64,000 nucleotides of DNA, from assembly GCA_017303795.1 (NCBI GenBank), contig JAFLBR010000001.1, positions 372,001 to 436,000 on the forward strand, in the 5' to 3' direction. The stretch is from Cytophagales bacterium. Lineage in GTDB: Bacteria > Bacteroidota > Bacteroidia > Cytophagales > Cyclobacteriaceae. Within the stretch, counting starts at the first letter, position 1. Every line of letters begins with the position of its first letter. The notes under the pieces are model-generated. The model had not been told where the DNA came from. It saw only the letters and a list, made by a program, of their open reading frames with translations, and did not search any database. The position numbers were made by a program, and so were the translations under genes. Below, piece by piece: positions 18,201 to 25,997 of the stretch.

Positions 18201-18518
18201 ATTTACAACTGCTGCGTTTGGATCGGTACCCGGTTCAAAAATTATTTGCACCGTAGCTTCACCAGCACTGGTTGCATCGGAAGTAAGATAGAGCATACCC
18301 TGCACACCATTAATGGCGCGTTCCAATGGAATCAAAGTTGATTCAACTAAGATTTGTGCACTGGCACCGGGGTAAGCGATAAAGATATTGACACGCGGAG
18401 GTGCAATATCCGGGAACTGTGATATCGGTCTTGTCTTGATGGCGAGTATTCCCAGAAATACAATCGCCAGCGAAATAGAAATAGCAAGAACCGGGCGTTG
18501 AATGAATTTACTAAACAT
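15276..18518 (-). CDS. RND-family multidrug efflux permease (HAE1 type)
   Basis: 1080 residues, the usual AcrB-like length. Proton-driven inner membrane exporter. The proton-relay Asp pair lies in TM4 (LAIGIVVDDAIVVVEAV) and the TM10 lysine is in LVGLLGKNAVLIVEF. The N-terminal FIQRPVLAISISLAIVFLG and the QFPDIAPPRVNI porter start match hydrophobe/amphiphile exporters rather than heavy-metal CusA proteins, which would show methionine relay residues. Middle gene of an MFP-RND-OMF operon; 18 bases after the MFP gene. The C-terminal 25 residues are strongly basic. Confidence 0.96.
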   Translation of the reverse strand: MFSKFIQRPVLAISISLAIVFLGILAIKTRPISQFPDIAPPRVNIFIAYPGASAQILVESTLIPLERAINGVQGMLYLTSDATSAGEATVQIIFEPGTDPNAAVVNVKTRVDAIMNNLPPLVQREGIIITPIQPSMLMYVNLFSTDKNADEKFLYNYSNVHIIPELQRIKGMGRAQILGSRTFAMRIWLKPDRMRAYNVATEEVMEAMQDQSLIGRPGRLGQASGKTAQSLEYTLSYKGRFNKPEEYENIIIRANAEGEILKLKDIAEVELGSEFFDIYSNKDGYASASIVLKQNFGTNASDVIAKTKEKLEELRKDFPPGMDYEINYDVSKFVNASIDKVIHTLAEAFILVALVVFIFLGDWRSTLIPIIAVPVSLIGAFIFMQMLGLTINLITLFALVLAIGIVVDDAIVVVEAVHAKMQEENLSSFAAVKKVLGEISGAVIAITLIMTAVFVPIAFMTGPVGVFYRQFSITMASSIILSGIVALTLTPVLCAMILKNHHGRKKRTPVQVFIDWFNQVFEKVTGKYTNLLQKIVNRRLVTFGLLALFAFGIIGINQKLPSGFIPNEDQGQIYAIIQTPPGSTLERTNDVSHQLQAIAEEIEDIESVTSLAGYEILTEGRGSNAGTCLINLKDWEHRKHSVKEVIEELEEKTKNLGAVVEYFEPPAVPGYGSSDGFSLRMLDKNSTIDYHEFDVINTEFMEALRKRKELTGLFTFYAANYPQYEIVIDNEKAMQKGVSIGAAMENLNILIGSTYEQGFTRFNTFFKVYTQAAPEYRRLPSDVLNLFVKNDRDEMVPYSSFVTLVKKQGPNEITRFNLYTSSAIRGLPAPGYTTGDAIDAIKEVAQQTLPNGYDIAWEGLSYDEAHRGNEALYIFIIVLIFVYLVLASQYESFIIPFAVLLSLPAGIFGAFLLLKLMGLANDIYAQIGLIMLVGLLGKNAVLIVEFAVQKQNQGTSIILAAIEGAKVRFRPILMTSFAFIAGLVPLVRATGAGAVGNRTIGASALGGMLMGTLFGVIIVPGLYYIFAKLAEGKRLIKDEDLIPFTEEMIEHHTQATMLKKIQKLQLLLKVARRKKNQHED

Positions 18519-18536
18519 TTTGTAAGTGGTTTAGAG

Positions 18537-19622
18537 TTATTCAGCTCTCAGGTTCTGCATTTCTTTAAGGATGGTATAGAATGGTTTTTGTTTGATATTT
18601 ATTTTATCTCCATTCTTAACCTTTCTTATTCCTTCTACCAGAATTTTATCGGAAGGATTAATGCCAGCCGATACGATATACATGTGCGGCATTTCATTTT
18701 GAATCTTAATCTCCTTCGCCAACACGGTGTTATCGTCCTTCACCAGAAACACAAATTTTTTATCCAGCACTTCGTACGTAGCCGATTGTGGTATTAGTAC
18801 AGCATTTTTTATTGGTGTGTACATAAAGATGTTACCGGTTTCGCCATGGCGCAGCAGGCGCGTGGGGTTATTGAAAGTTGCCCGGAAGGCAATGTTACCG
18901 GTTTCGTTGTTAAAGTCGGCTTCAATAGTTTCAATTATACCATCCTGTTCAAACAGTTGGTTGTTGGCCATTTGCAGCCGTACCCGCGCAGCCGTTTCAC
19001 TGCTGCGTAGTGTGGTGTAGTTAATATACTCCGCTTCGGGCACGTTAAAGTAAACCCACATCTTGTTGTTGTCCGATAGGGTGGTGAGCAACTCACCTTC
19101 ATCCAACAGACTACCCATGCGCACATTGTTAAAGCGACCCACGATACCATCAAATGGTGCGCGGATTTCAGTAAAGCTTAAGTGCGCTTTGGCTAATTGA
19201 AAGTCGGCTTGCGCTTTTTCTAATTTTGCTTTTGCCAACGCCAATTCGTTTTTCGAAACGATGTTACTATCGGCAAGCGCTTTGGTGTTTAAGTATTCAA
19301 TTTCGGCAAAGCTTACTTCGGCATGAGCTTTTTGGGCTTCGGCCTGATATACTACCGGTAAAATCTGAAATAGCAACTGACCTTTCTTTACCAGTTTACC
19401 TTCATCTATAAAAATGTGTTGCAGGTATCCTTTCTCCAATGCCCGAAGCTCAATGTGTTGAATAGAGCGAATCTGACACACGTAGCTTTGATGGAGCACA
19501 GTGTCGGTTTGTATGGCATTGGTAACGGTAAATACGGTTTCTTCGTGCAGGTGCGATTCCTTATGTCCGCAGGCGCTAAAAAGTAAAACCGCCAGGCCGG
19601 AGATTATGATTATGTTTTTCAT
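18537..19622 (-). CDS. Membrane fusion protein (periplasmic adaptor) of the RND pump
   Basis: 361 residues. Lipobox LLFSACGH (Cys18) predicts an inner-membrane-anchored lipoprotein. The barrel-sandwich hybrid halves are visible as LRALEKGYLQHIFIDEGKLVKKGQ and EIRAPFDGIVGRFN, separated by a helical hairpin (KAHAEVSFAEIEYLNTKALADS...). It links the RND permease to the outer membrane factor. First clear gene of the three-gene operon. An inverted repeat with an A/T tract lies between it and the small exported protein upstream. Confidence 0.95.
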   Translation of the reverse strand: MKNIIIISGLAVLLFSACGHKESHLHEETVFTVTNAIQTDTVLHQSYVCQIRSIQHIELRALEKGYLQHIFIDEGKLVKKGQLLFQILPVVYQAEAQKAHAEVSFAEIEYLNTKALADSNIVSKNELALAKAKLEKAQADFQLAKAHLSFTEIRAPFDGIVGRFNNVRMGSLLDEGELLTTLSDNNKMWVYFNVPEAEYINYTTLRSSETAARVRLQMANNQLFEQDGIIETIEADFNNETGNIAFRATFNNPTRLLRHGETGNIFMYTPIKNAVLIPQSATYEVLDKKFVFLVKDDNTVLAKEIKIQNEMPHMYIVSAGINPSDKILVEGIRKVKNGDKINIKQKPFYTILKEMQNLRAE

Positions 19623-19691
19623 TCCTTAACAGAACTATCTGAATTAAAATTTTTGAAAGAGGATAGCATGCTGAATGAACAGCGGATGCCA

Positions 19692-19711
19692 AAGCACGCA
19701 AGCGCGTGCTT
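19692..19711. repeat. Short inverted repeat upstream of the efflux operon
   Basis: Arms AAGCACGC (19692-19699) and GCGTGCTT (19704-19711) with a 4-base loop. A run of nine A follows on the plus strand, so on the minus strand, in which flanking genes are read, the T run precedes the hairpin. It is therefore not a standard terminator for the upstream gene. It could be a processing or attenuation hairpin. Confidence 0.55.
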
Positions 19712-19720
19712 AAAAAAAAA

Positions 19721-20122
19721 TTAAATCAGAAATGACTTCCAGGAATGATGGAGAATGTAAAGCGCATTGGTGCCTGCAATGCGAAGGAGTGCTCGGCCCG
19801 AACAAGCCGATACTTTAACCCAGATGGGATTAAACTCATAGAGCAAACCAAAGGCAGCTTCACCGTTATCTTTTTCGGTGGTGTCTTCCTCTTCGGCTCT
19901 TATTTCTGTTTCGGCTTGCGGCTCGGCATTTCTATTTTGAACCGGAACGTAAGGCTTGAGATTATTGTGACTTGCATCCGCTTCAACTTTAATTAAGGTC
20001 AGGTATTCAGAAGCAGATGAATCGAAAATGGTTGCAGATGCATGCGAACCCCAAAGCAAAGCCGCGAGCAACACAACAACTGTGAGTGCTTTTTGGTTAG
20101 TCAATTGCTTCAAAAATTTCAT
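19721..20122 (-). CDS. Small exported protein of unknown function upstream of the efflux genes
   Basis: 133 residues. A signal peptide is clear (residues 1-31, GSHASATI). The middle is acidic (AETEIRAEEEDTTEKDNGEA), then a C-terminal part without recognised motifs. It has no family I can name. About 100 bases before the membrane fusion protein gene and on the same strand, so it may head the same transcript and could be a periplasmic accessory. The reading frame is complete but coding evidence rests on the signal peptide and lack of competing frames. The 186 bases upstream hold no recognised feature. Confidence 0.5.
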   Translation of the reverse strand: MKFLKQLTNQKALTVVVLLAALLWGSHASATIFDSSASEYLTLIKVEADASHNNLKPYVPVQNRNAEPQAETEIRAEEEDTTEKDNGEAAFGLLYEFNPIWVKVSACSGRALLRIAGTNALYILHHSWKSFLI

Positions 20123-20308
20123 GGATTTAGCCGGGGGTGATGCGGACTTTCAGTGTAGTATACTTCAAATTCCAATACAAACTTACGATAAGCGTCTGAA
20201 TTAGTTACTTAATGGGAGGTAATTATGTTTTAACCGCTAACTAAACCGGTTACGGACAAGATAGTGGGGGAAGCCCAACGGTAGTTAGGTACAAAGAAAT
20301 TTCAGACT

Positions 20309-20718
20309 TTATTCTTTATTATCTTCAAACCACTTTACAAGTGTAAGCATGTTTCGTTCAAACCCACCGGGGATGAAGAAATTAAGCACACCCGTTTTTT
20401 TGTCGGTTTGGTTTTTAAAGTCATGGATTGTTTTAGCCGGAATTCTAAGAAAGGTTCCCTTGTTCGCATCAATCCATTTATCGCCCACCAGAAATGTGGT
20501 TGTACCTTCCAGTACATAAAACACTTCATCATTTTCTTCGTGCGAATGTGCACCCGGCCCGCCCGAATCAGGTTCTACCACCATTCTGAAACACTATACT
20601 TTTCGTTGGTTTCATTTTCATCTGCTTTAAAAATGGCAGTTATAGTGCCGCAGTTATAAACGCGCCCTTCGCCAGATGAAAGTATAAGGGAATCTTGGCT
20701 TGTATGTTGATGCCTCAT
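20309..20718 (-). pseudogene. Frameshifted single-domain cupin protein
   Basis: Read from the ATG at 20718 the protein begins MRHQHTSQDSLILSSGEG and stops at TAG (20575-20577) right after SEWW. In the next frame it continues VEPDSGGPGAHSHEENDEVF...FNFFIPGG-like text to 20309. Adding one G (GGTGG to GGTGGG near 20578-20584) gives an uninterrupted 136-residue cupin containing SEWWVEP followed by HSHEENDEVFYVLEG and HDFKNQTD, the pattern of a known cupin family. The total span, 410 bases, is 137 codons minus one base. The C-terminal 91 codons could still be translated from the ATG at 20584 but would lack the first strands. Metal-binding His residues are conserved. Confidence 0.8.
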
Positions 20719-20857
20719 TGGTTTGATAGATGTGATTATAAATTTAAATGTGCGTAGGATTAAAAAAAATCTGGTAATTAATTCTATGGATTATCCCTTT
20801 TTTTAAAAAGAAAAAAATTGCACTTTGTTTGGTGGCTTGAGATATGGGGGTAGTAGC

Positions 20858-23362
20858 CTAAACCGGATCCACATCAAACACTACCTTTACATTTCTGAAT
20901 TCCTTTAGCTGTTGCAATTGAGCAGTAGTTTGTAGTAACGTGTGTTTTATTTCGTGAAGCTTGCCTTGGTCGCGCCTTATTTTAAGCAGCGCCAACATTA
21001 AAAACTCGTTGCGGATTTTGCCAACCATCGGTTCGCCCGGCCCCATAATTTTTATTGCGGCAATTTTTTCGCGCAAGCTGTCTACCAATTGGGTGGCAGC
21101 AGCACTCACTACTTTTTTATCGGTATGTTTTAAGGTAATTTCAATCAACCGCGAAAAGGGTGGATACAAATGTGCATGGCGATCGTGCAACTGGTCTTCC
21201 ATAAAACCATTTACGTTGTGTGCAGTTACATAGCGAAACAGTTCGTGTTTAGGATTAGCCGTTTGCAGAATCACCGTGCCGCGTGTTTCCCTGCGGCCTG
21301 CGCGACCGCTCACTTGCATAATCAATTGAAAGGCGCGTTCATAACTACGAAAGTCAGGGAAGTGCATCATGCGATCGGTGTCAAACACACCCACCAGACT
21401 TACCTTATCAAAGTCAAGCCCTTTGGTAACCATTTGCGTGCCTACCAGAATTTGTGTTTCACCGCGTTCAAACGCTTCAATAATATTTTCGTAACCGGTG
21501 CGCGAGCGTGTAGTGTCTAAGTCCATACGCTGCACCTGCGCGTTGGGGAAATGAAATTTTAATTCTTCTTCTATCTTCTCGGTGCCATAACCTAATGTAA
21601 GTATCCGCTTGGAGGTACACGTAGGGCATTGATGGGGTAAGTCTTCGCGATAGCCACAATAATGGCATACCAGCGCATGGCGATATTGGTGATACGTAAG
21701 GCTAACCGCGCAGTTAATGCACTTGGGTACCCACTGGCAATCTTCGCACTGCACCAAAGGCGAGTAGCCTCTTCGATTTTGAAACAGGATTACCTGTTCT
21801 TTCTTTTCAAGGGCTTCGCCAATGGCTCGCAAAAGTTTAGAGGTAAACTCACCCTTAATGGTTTTGCTTTTACGCTCCATACTTACATCGGCAAACACAA
21901 TGTCGGGCAGTTGAGCATCGCCAAATCGTTGTGTTAGTTGAATATATCCATAGCGACCTTGGGTGGCATGGTATAACGATTCGGCCGAAGGCGTTGCACT
22001 ACCCAACACTACCTTGGCATGATGTTGCTGTGCAATAACCATGGCCACATCGCGTGCATGGTAGCGTGGGGCCGGGTCTTGTTGTTTGTAAGAAGTATCG
22101 TGTTCTTCATCAACAATAACTAACGCAAGGTTATCGAACGGTAGAAACACCGCTGAACGTACGCCCACCACAAACCGAAACTTACCAGTAAGCACACCAT
22201 TCCATACTTCTACGCGCTCGTTGTCAGAAAATTTGGAATGATATACACCCATCTCACTGCCAAACATTTTTTTCAGTCGCTGTACAATTTGTGTGGTGAT
22301 AGCAATTTCTGGCAACAGCAATAAAACCTGCGAGCCACCTTCCAACGCCTTACGCGCTAGGTCGATATAGATTTCGGTTTTACCACTTCCGGTAACGCCT
22401 TGCAGCAGCGCCACACTTTTTTCGTCCAATGCAGTAAGCACTTGGTTGCGGGCCGTTTCCTGGGCTTCGCTTAATAAAATGGGTGCCTGATGAGTGGCAT
22501 CCGGAAAACCGAAACGCGGAACAATTACTTCAAACTCTTCTACTACATTTTGTTTTATAAGTGTGCCAAGCGATGATTCCGAAATATCGCCTTGCAACAA
22601 CTGCGCTTTGCGTAACCCTTGTTCATTCAACTGTGGATTGTTAAACACCGGTACGTGTTGCAGGTAATTTAATACAACGGCTTCTTGCTTGGGCTTAGCC
22701 GAAAGTTTTTCGAACAGCGCTTCCAATACTTTTTTGTCCGTAAAGGAATGATGTAGCCGAATGTGCTTTTCGGTTTTGGGTTTGAATTTTTCTTTTACTT
22801 CCTCAAAAAGAATAATAGCTTCTTTAGATGAAAGCGATTTTAGAATATGATAAATCGATTTGGCATCGAGTAGTTTGGCGGCTTCCGTGTAGGAGAGTAT
22901 ATCGGCTTTAAGCCGATCTAAAAGTAAACGTTCCTTTTCAGAGAAATCAAAATCAGATTCTTCCAGCGAAAAACCCGGTCGCAATTGAATCATTGACTCG
23001 CTGGAGAGCTTTAAGCCCGAAGGCAATGCTGCCTGAATTACTTCGCCCAGCGTACACATGTAATACCCGGCCATCCATTCATACAGATTAAACTGCTGAT
23101 CGTAAATAATTTCAGTTTCGTCAAGCAGTTCTAAAATGGGTTTGGCTTCGTATTCTTTGGGTGGCTGATGGTGTAAATGAACAATAATGCCGGTAAGAAT
23201 TTTTTTCTGTCCAAAGGGAACGATTACCCGCTGGCCGCGCTTGGCGCGATCGTTTAGCATGGCGGGTATGCGATAGGTAAACAATTTCGCTACCGGCACG
23301 GGCAATACTATTTCTGCAAACAACGTGTTGGTTTCGGAATGAAAGAGAGTGCCTTCGGCCAT
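20858..23362 (-). CDS. priA: Primosomal replication restart helicase PriA
   Basis: 834 residues. Restarts stalled replication forks. N-terminal 3'-DNA-binding domain (AEIVLPVPVAKLFTYRIP), Walker A GVTGSGKTEIYIDLA, Walker B DEEHD, and motif V/VI GTQMVTKGLDFD and QVSGRAGRRE. The two zinc sites are intact: CEDCQWVPKCINC and CHYCGYREDLPHQCPTC. Monocistronic in appearance, 27 bases after the start-proximal end of the next exported-protein gene. In contrast to DnaG in this window, its zinc ligands are all conserved. Confidence 0.97.
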   Translation of the reverse strand: MAEGTLFHSETNTLFAEIVLPVPVAKLFTYRIPAMLNDRAKRGQRVIVPFGQKKILTGIIVHLHHQPPKEYEAKPILELLDETEIIYDQQFNLYEWMAGYYMCTLGEVIQAALPSGLKLSSESMIQLRPGFSLEESDFDFSEKERLLLDRLKADILSYTEAAKLLDAKSIYHILKSLSSKEAIILFEEVKEKFKPKTEKHIRLHHSFTDKKVLEALFEKLSAKPKQEAVVLNYLQHVPVFNNPQLNEQGLRKAQLLQGDISESSLGTLIKQNVVEEFEVIVPRFGFPDATHQAPILLSEAQETARNQVLTALDEKSVALLQGVTGSGKTEIYIDLARKALEGGSQVLLLLPEIAITTQIVQRLKKMFGSEMGVYHSKFSDNERVEVWNGVLTGKFRFVVGVRSAVFLPFDNLALVIVDEEHDTSYKQQDPAPRYHARDVAMVIAQQHHAKVVLGSATPSAESLYHATQGRYGYIQLTQRFGDAQLPDIVFADVSMERKSKTIKGEFTSKLLRAIGEALEKKEQVILFQNRRGYSPLVQCEDCQWVPKCINCAVSLTYHQYRHALVCHYCGYREDLPHQCPTCTSKRILTLGYGTEKIEEELKFHFPNAQVQRMDLDTTRSRTGYENIIEAFERGETQILVGTQMVTKGLDFDKVSLVGVFDTDRMMHFPDFRSYERAFQLIMQVSGRAGRRETRGTVILQTANPKHELFRYVTAHNVNGFMEDQLHDRHAHLYPPFSRLIEITLKHTDKKVVSAAATQLVDSLREKIAAIKIMGPGEPMVGKIRNEFLMLALLKIRRDQGKLHEIKHTLLQTTAQLQQLKEFRNVKVVFDVDPV

Positions 23363-23389
23363 GTTGTAAAAATACGAATTAGCAGAGGC

Positions 23390-23878
23390 TTATTTCGCGC
23401 GGGCGTTAATCATCTCTTCTAATTTTCCATGTGCCCATTCCAGATCAACATCTTTTAGGGGGCTGGCAATGGTAATTTTATTGTAGCGAAAGTCTTGTTC
23501 GCTCTTGCTGCTGATGCGCCCAAACACGGTGTTATCAATCAAGAGTACCAGTTCGGTATCGGGTAATGCGGCAATAGCATTGCGCAAGCGCGTCATGCCT
23601 TCTGCAGAGACGATGATGTCGAAGTAACTAAGCAAGGCGGGCAGGTCGTGTGTTATTTTACTTACACTGGTAAACTCAATGCTGGCAATAAGGGGTTGAT
23701 CGGGTATCAGAAATTTTTCGCGGTGGCTGCGATTAAATACTCTTCGGCCATAATCTTTTGCCCGATGTTTATTGTCGATTTTTATGGTCGCAAAAATGCC
23801 GTTAGTTTGTTCTTGTGCAAAACAAGCAGGAGCTATTAAGCAAAAAAACAGCACCAAATATATTTTTGAAGTAGTCAT
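23390..23878 (-). CDS. Exported protein of unknown function
   Basis: 162 residues from the ATG at 23878, which gives a clean signal peptide (MTTSKIYLVLFFCLIAPACFAQEQ); the upstream start at 23899 would disturb it. The mature part has an alternating strand pattern (GIFATIKIDNKHR, LIASIEFTSVSKI, DIIVSAEGMTRLRNAI, LVLLIDNTVFGRIS, HGKLEEMINARAK) but I do not recognise the family. It precedes priA by 27 bases on the same strand. Likely periplasmic. Confidence 0.65.
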   Translation of the reverse strand: MTTSKIYLVLFFCLIAPACFAQEQTNGIFATIKIDNKHRAKDYGRRVFNRSHREKFLIPDQPLIASIEFTSVSKITHDLPALLSYFDIIVSAEGMTRLRNAIAALPDTELVLLIDNTVFGRISSKSEQDFRYNKITIASPLKDVDLEWAHGKLEEMINARAK

Positions 23879-23887
23879 TTGATAAAT

Positions 23888-23918
23888 CAAGGTTACCAAA
23901 AAATGAAAGCATAGCCAA
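23888..23918 (-). promoter_or_regulatory. Probable promoter of the exported protein-priA unit
   Basis: Minus strand TTG (23916-23918), 20 bases, then TAACCTTG (23888-23895), one mismatch from TAnnTTTG, ending 10 bases before the ATG at 23878. Confidence 0.4.
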
Positions 23919-24022
23919 CATTAACCTTAAAATATGGCTTGTTAACCGCAAATACTTATGTAAATTCATCAAAGGGCACTTACAAACCGTTAGTGATGAC
24001 AATAAACCCTAAAGCAGCATAT

Positions 24023-24724
24023 ATGGATCGCAAAGAATTTTTAAAGAAACTTGGTTTCGGAACCTTAGTGGTGCCAGTACTAATGGCCTGCGATACAGCC
24101 GGTGATGAATTGATAGATGGTGATGGTGCCTGCACGGTTACCAAATCAGAAACAGCAGGCCCGTTTCCAACTAAAAGTCCTTCTACGTTACAGTTTGTAG
24201 ATATTCGTTCGGACAGAACCGGAGTTGATCTGAGTATTGAAATTACCATTCAGAATAAAAATGATAACTGTGCAATACTTCAAGGTGCAATTGTAGACAT
24301 CTGGCATTGCGATAAGGATGGGTACTACTCTGAATATGGTGGTACCGGTATGCAACCACAGGATTTTACAAGCGTACATTTTTTACGCGGGCGTCAGGTT
24401 ACTGATAGCGAAGGTAAGGTTAGGTTTACATCCATCTTTCCCGGTTGGTATCAGGGCCGGGCAACACACATTCATGTACACATTTATAGCGCAACGGGTG
24501 CATCTCTGCTGGTAACTCAGATTGCTTTCCCGGAAGGAAGCACCAGTGCAGTAACATTGGTAAATGCCGCTACTGCCAAAGGTTATACCAAAGGACTGAC
24601 TGGCTATACTACCAATGCTACCGATAATGTTTTTAGCGATGGCACAACTACAGAAATGAGTTCGGTTACCGGAAGTGTAGATGCGGGCTATGCGCTTACC
24701 CATACCATTGTAGTAAATGGATAG
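24023..24724 (+). CDS. Lipoprotein of the intradiol ring-cleavage dioxygenase fold
   Basis: 233 residues from the ATG at 24023. A short N-terminus MDRKEFLKKLGFGT followed by a hydrophobic segment and LMACD suggests lipidation at Cys23. The dioxygenase fold is visible: GAIVDIWHCDKDGYYSEY, RFTSIFPGWYQGRATHIHVHI. Residues corresponding to the ferric ligands of protocatechuate 3,4-dioxygenase, two Tyr (one in GYY about 101-102, Tyr143) and two His (His149, His151), and the Arg before HIH are present. Export as a lipoprotein argues against a normal catechol catabolic role; no catabolic operon surrounds it. The next gene, a bicupin, overlaps it by 8 bases. Substrate unknown. Confidence 0.85.
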   Translation: MDRKEFLKKLGFGTLVVPVLMACDTAGDELIDGDGACTVTKSETAGPFPTKSPSTLQFVDIRSDRTGVDLSIEITIQNKNDNCAILQGAIVDIWHCDKDGYYSEYGGTGMQPQDFTSVHFLRGRQVTDSEGKVRFTSIFPGWYQGRATHIHVHIYSATGASLLVTQIAFPEGSTSAVTLVNAATAKGYTKGLTGYTTNATDNVFSDGTTTEMSSVTGSVDAGYALTHTIVVNG

Positions 24725-25382
24725 CACGATGACAGCAACGCCCGGTATCCGGATTCATCTTGGCGATAAGCGCACCCGTAAGCAAAGCTCGGTACACGAG
24801 CAGTTGCATGGACTAAGCGATACATTTGAACTATTAACAGCTTTTGATGAAGTACTATTGAAGCCGGGTAGTACTATTAGCTACACCCTTAAGGAAGAAG
24901 GTCTTTTCTTTTTGTTGCCGGTAGTAGGTAAGAGTGAGGTGATATATGAAAACAAATGTATCATAGATGTTGGTAATCTTTATTTTACTAATACAAAAGC
25001 AGGCACACAAATTCAAATTACAAATCCATATCAAACCGAGTGGACTAATTTTATGTGGTGGGAGCTTACCGGAAGCAGGGGTGAAGGAATGGTCTTGGAA
25101 GAATTTGATTTGAAGGCCAGTACAAACAACCTGGTGCGTGTATTTAAAGGTAGTGTAGGAGAGAGTCGCGTGGCCATTCGCTTGGGTATGTTTGATGGTC
25201 GCAGTACAGGCGAATTAAGTTTGCCTAATGCCAGCCATTTTATTTTTGTGTTGGAAGGTGCCTTTGAAGTACAGAACCGTTTACTACAAATGCGCGATGG
25301 GTTGAGTCTTCCGGCATGTTTGCACCTTGAGTTTGAAGCGCTATCGAACAACGCAATACTTTTGATTGTTAGTCAGTTTTGA
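24717..25382 (+). CDS. Bicupin protein, pirin/quercetinase-like
   Basis: 221 residues (217 from the second ATG at 24729). Two cupin folds: residues 15-110 and 130-221. The second half, with GMFDGRSTGELSLPNASHFIFVLEGAFEVQ, resembles the C-terminal cupin of YhhW-type pirins. The first lacks the usual pirin metal-binding His residues, so metal binding and activity are doubtful. It overlaps the dioxygenase-like gene by 8 bases and is almost certainly translated with it; an oxidative function in pair is possible but unproved. No signal peptide, so it should be cytoplasmic unlike its partner. Confidence 0.65.
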   Translation: MDSTMTATPGIRIHLGDKRTRKQSSVHEQLHGLSDTFELLTAFDEVLLKPGSTISYTLKEEGLFFLLPVVGKSEVIYENKCIIDVGNLYFTNTKAGTQIQITNPYQTEWTNFMWWELTGSRGEGMVLEEFDLKASTNNLVRVFKGSVGESRVAIRLGMFDGRSTGELSLPNASHFIFVLEGAFEVQNRLLQMRDGLSLPACLHLEFEALSNNAILLIVSQF

Positions 25383-25418
25383 TAGCGAAGCCGAGGCAAT
25401 AGCTTTCCTAAAGTTGTT

Positions 25419-25426
25419 TATTTTTG
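25419..25426 (+). promoter_or_regulatory. -7 element before the DUF4258 gene
   Basis: TATTTTTG matches TAnnTTTG and ends 6 bases before the ATG at 25433, implying a leaderless message. No clear -33 TTG at the right spacing. Confidence 0.45.
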
Positions 25427-25432
25427 TAGGGT

Positions 25433-25852
25433 ATGAAGAAAAAGCTTATTCCATACCTTATTCTTGCGGCCTTTTTTGTTGTCGCCTTACTGGTTAGAAG
25501 TTATCGCACAGGCGAAGCGGATGCCAAGCGTGAAAGTAATCCGGAAACCCGCATAAGCTTAGATGTTTTTCGCGATGCCGATGCGGAATATTTTTTCACC
25601 AAACATGCCCGTTGCCGGATGGAGTGCCGAAACATTACGCAAAAAGAAGTGAAAGAAATTGTGCGCAAAGCAGGTGTAAATTATAATAAGAGCGACTTAC
25701 AGGCTACAGCCGGAGCGAAGTATGCATTGGAAGGTTATACTTCAAACGACAGGCAACATATTCGGGTAATTGTTGCACCAAAACAAAAACACCTTTCTAT
25801 TGTAACAGTAATTGATCTGGATAAGGATTGGGAATGCCCGAGTTGTAAGTAG
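25433..25852 (+). CDS. Membrane-anchored or exported DUF4258 protein
   Basis: 139 residues. The N-terminus KKKLIPYLILAAFFVVALLVRSY is a single membrane segment, so the rest is probably periplasmic. Residues 50-135 carry the DUF4258 pattern: FTKHARCRMECRNITQKEV, GYTSNDRQHIRVIVAPK and a C-terminal CPSCK pair of cysteines. The DUF4258 fold is related to the BECR/RelE-like group, sometimes toxins, but the anchored form common in Bacteroidota has no known activity. It stands alone with its own -7 element. Confidence 0.75.
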   Translation: MKKKLIPYLILAAFFVVALLVRSYRTGEADAKRESNPETRISLDVFRDADAEYFFTKHARCRMECRNITQKEVKEIVRKAGVNYNKSDLQATAGAKYALEGYTSNDRQHIRVIVAPKQKHLSIVTVIDLDKDWECPSCK

Positions 25853-25914
25853 TCTCTGGTCTCTGGCTTCTAGCTTCTGGTTGTTGCGGTTTTAATTATT
25901 GAATACAGACCTAC

Positions 25915-25992
25915 AATACTGTTTACTGCTCACCGAATACTCCTTTTACTGACTACTGTTTACCGATCACCGAACTGTTTACCGACCACCAC
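25915..25992. repeat. Intergenic TTTACCGA-type degenerate repeats
   Basis: Between convergent genes the sequence repeats short units: ACTGTTTACTG, CACCGAATACT, TTTTACTGACTACTG, TTTACCGATCACCGA, CTGTTTACCGACCACC. Similar TACCG/TACTG units lie at 44157-44197 and 47103-47151. No reading frame. Preceding bases 25853-25890 carry a TCTGGCTTCT-type repeat. Confidence 0.5.
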
Positions 25993-25997
25993 TCAAA

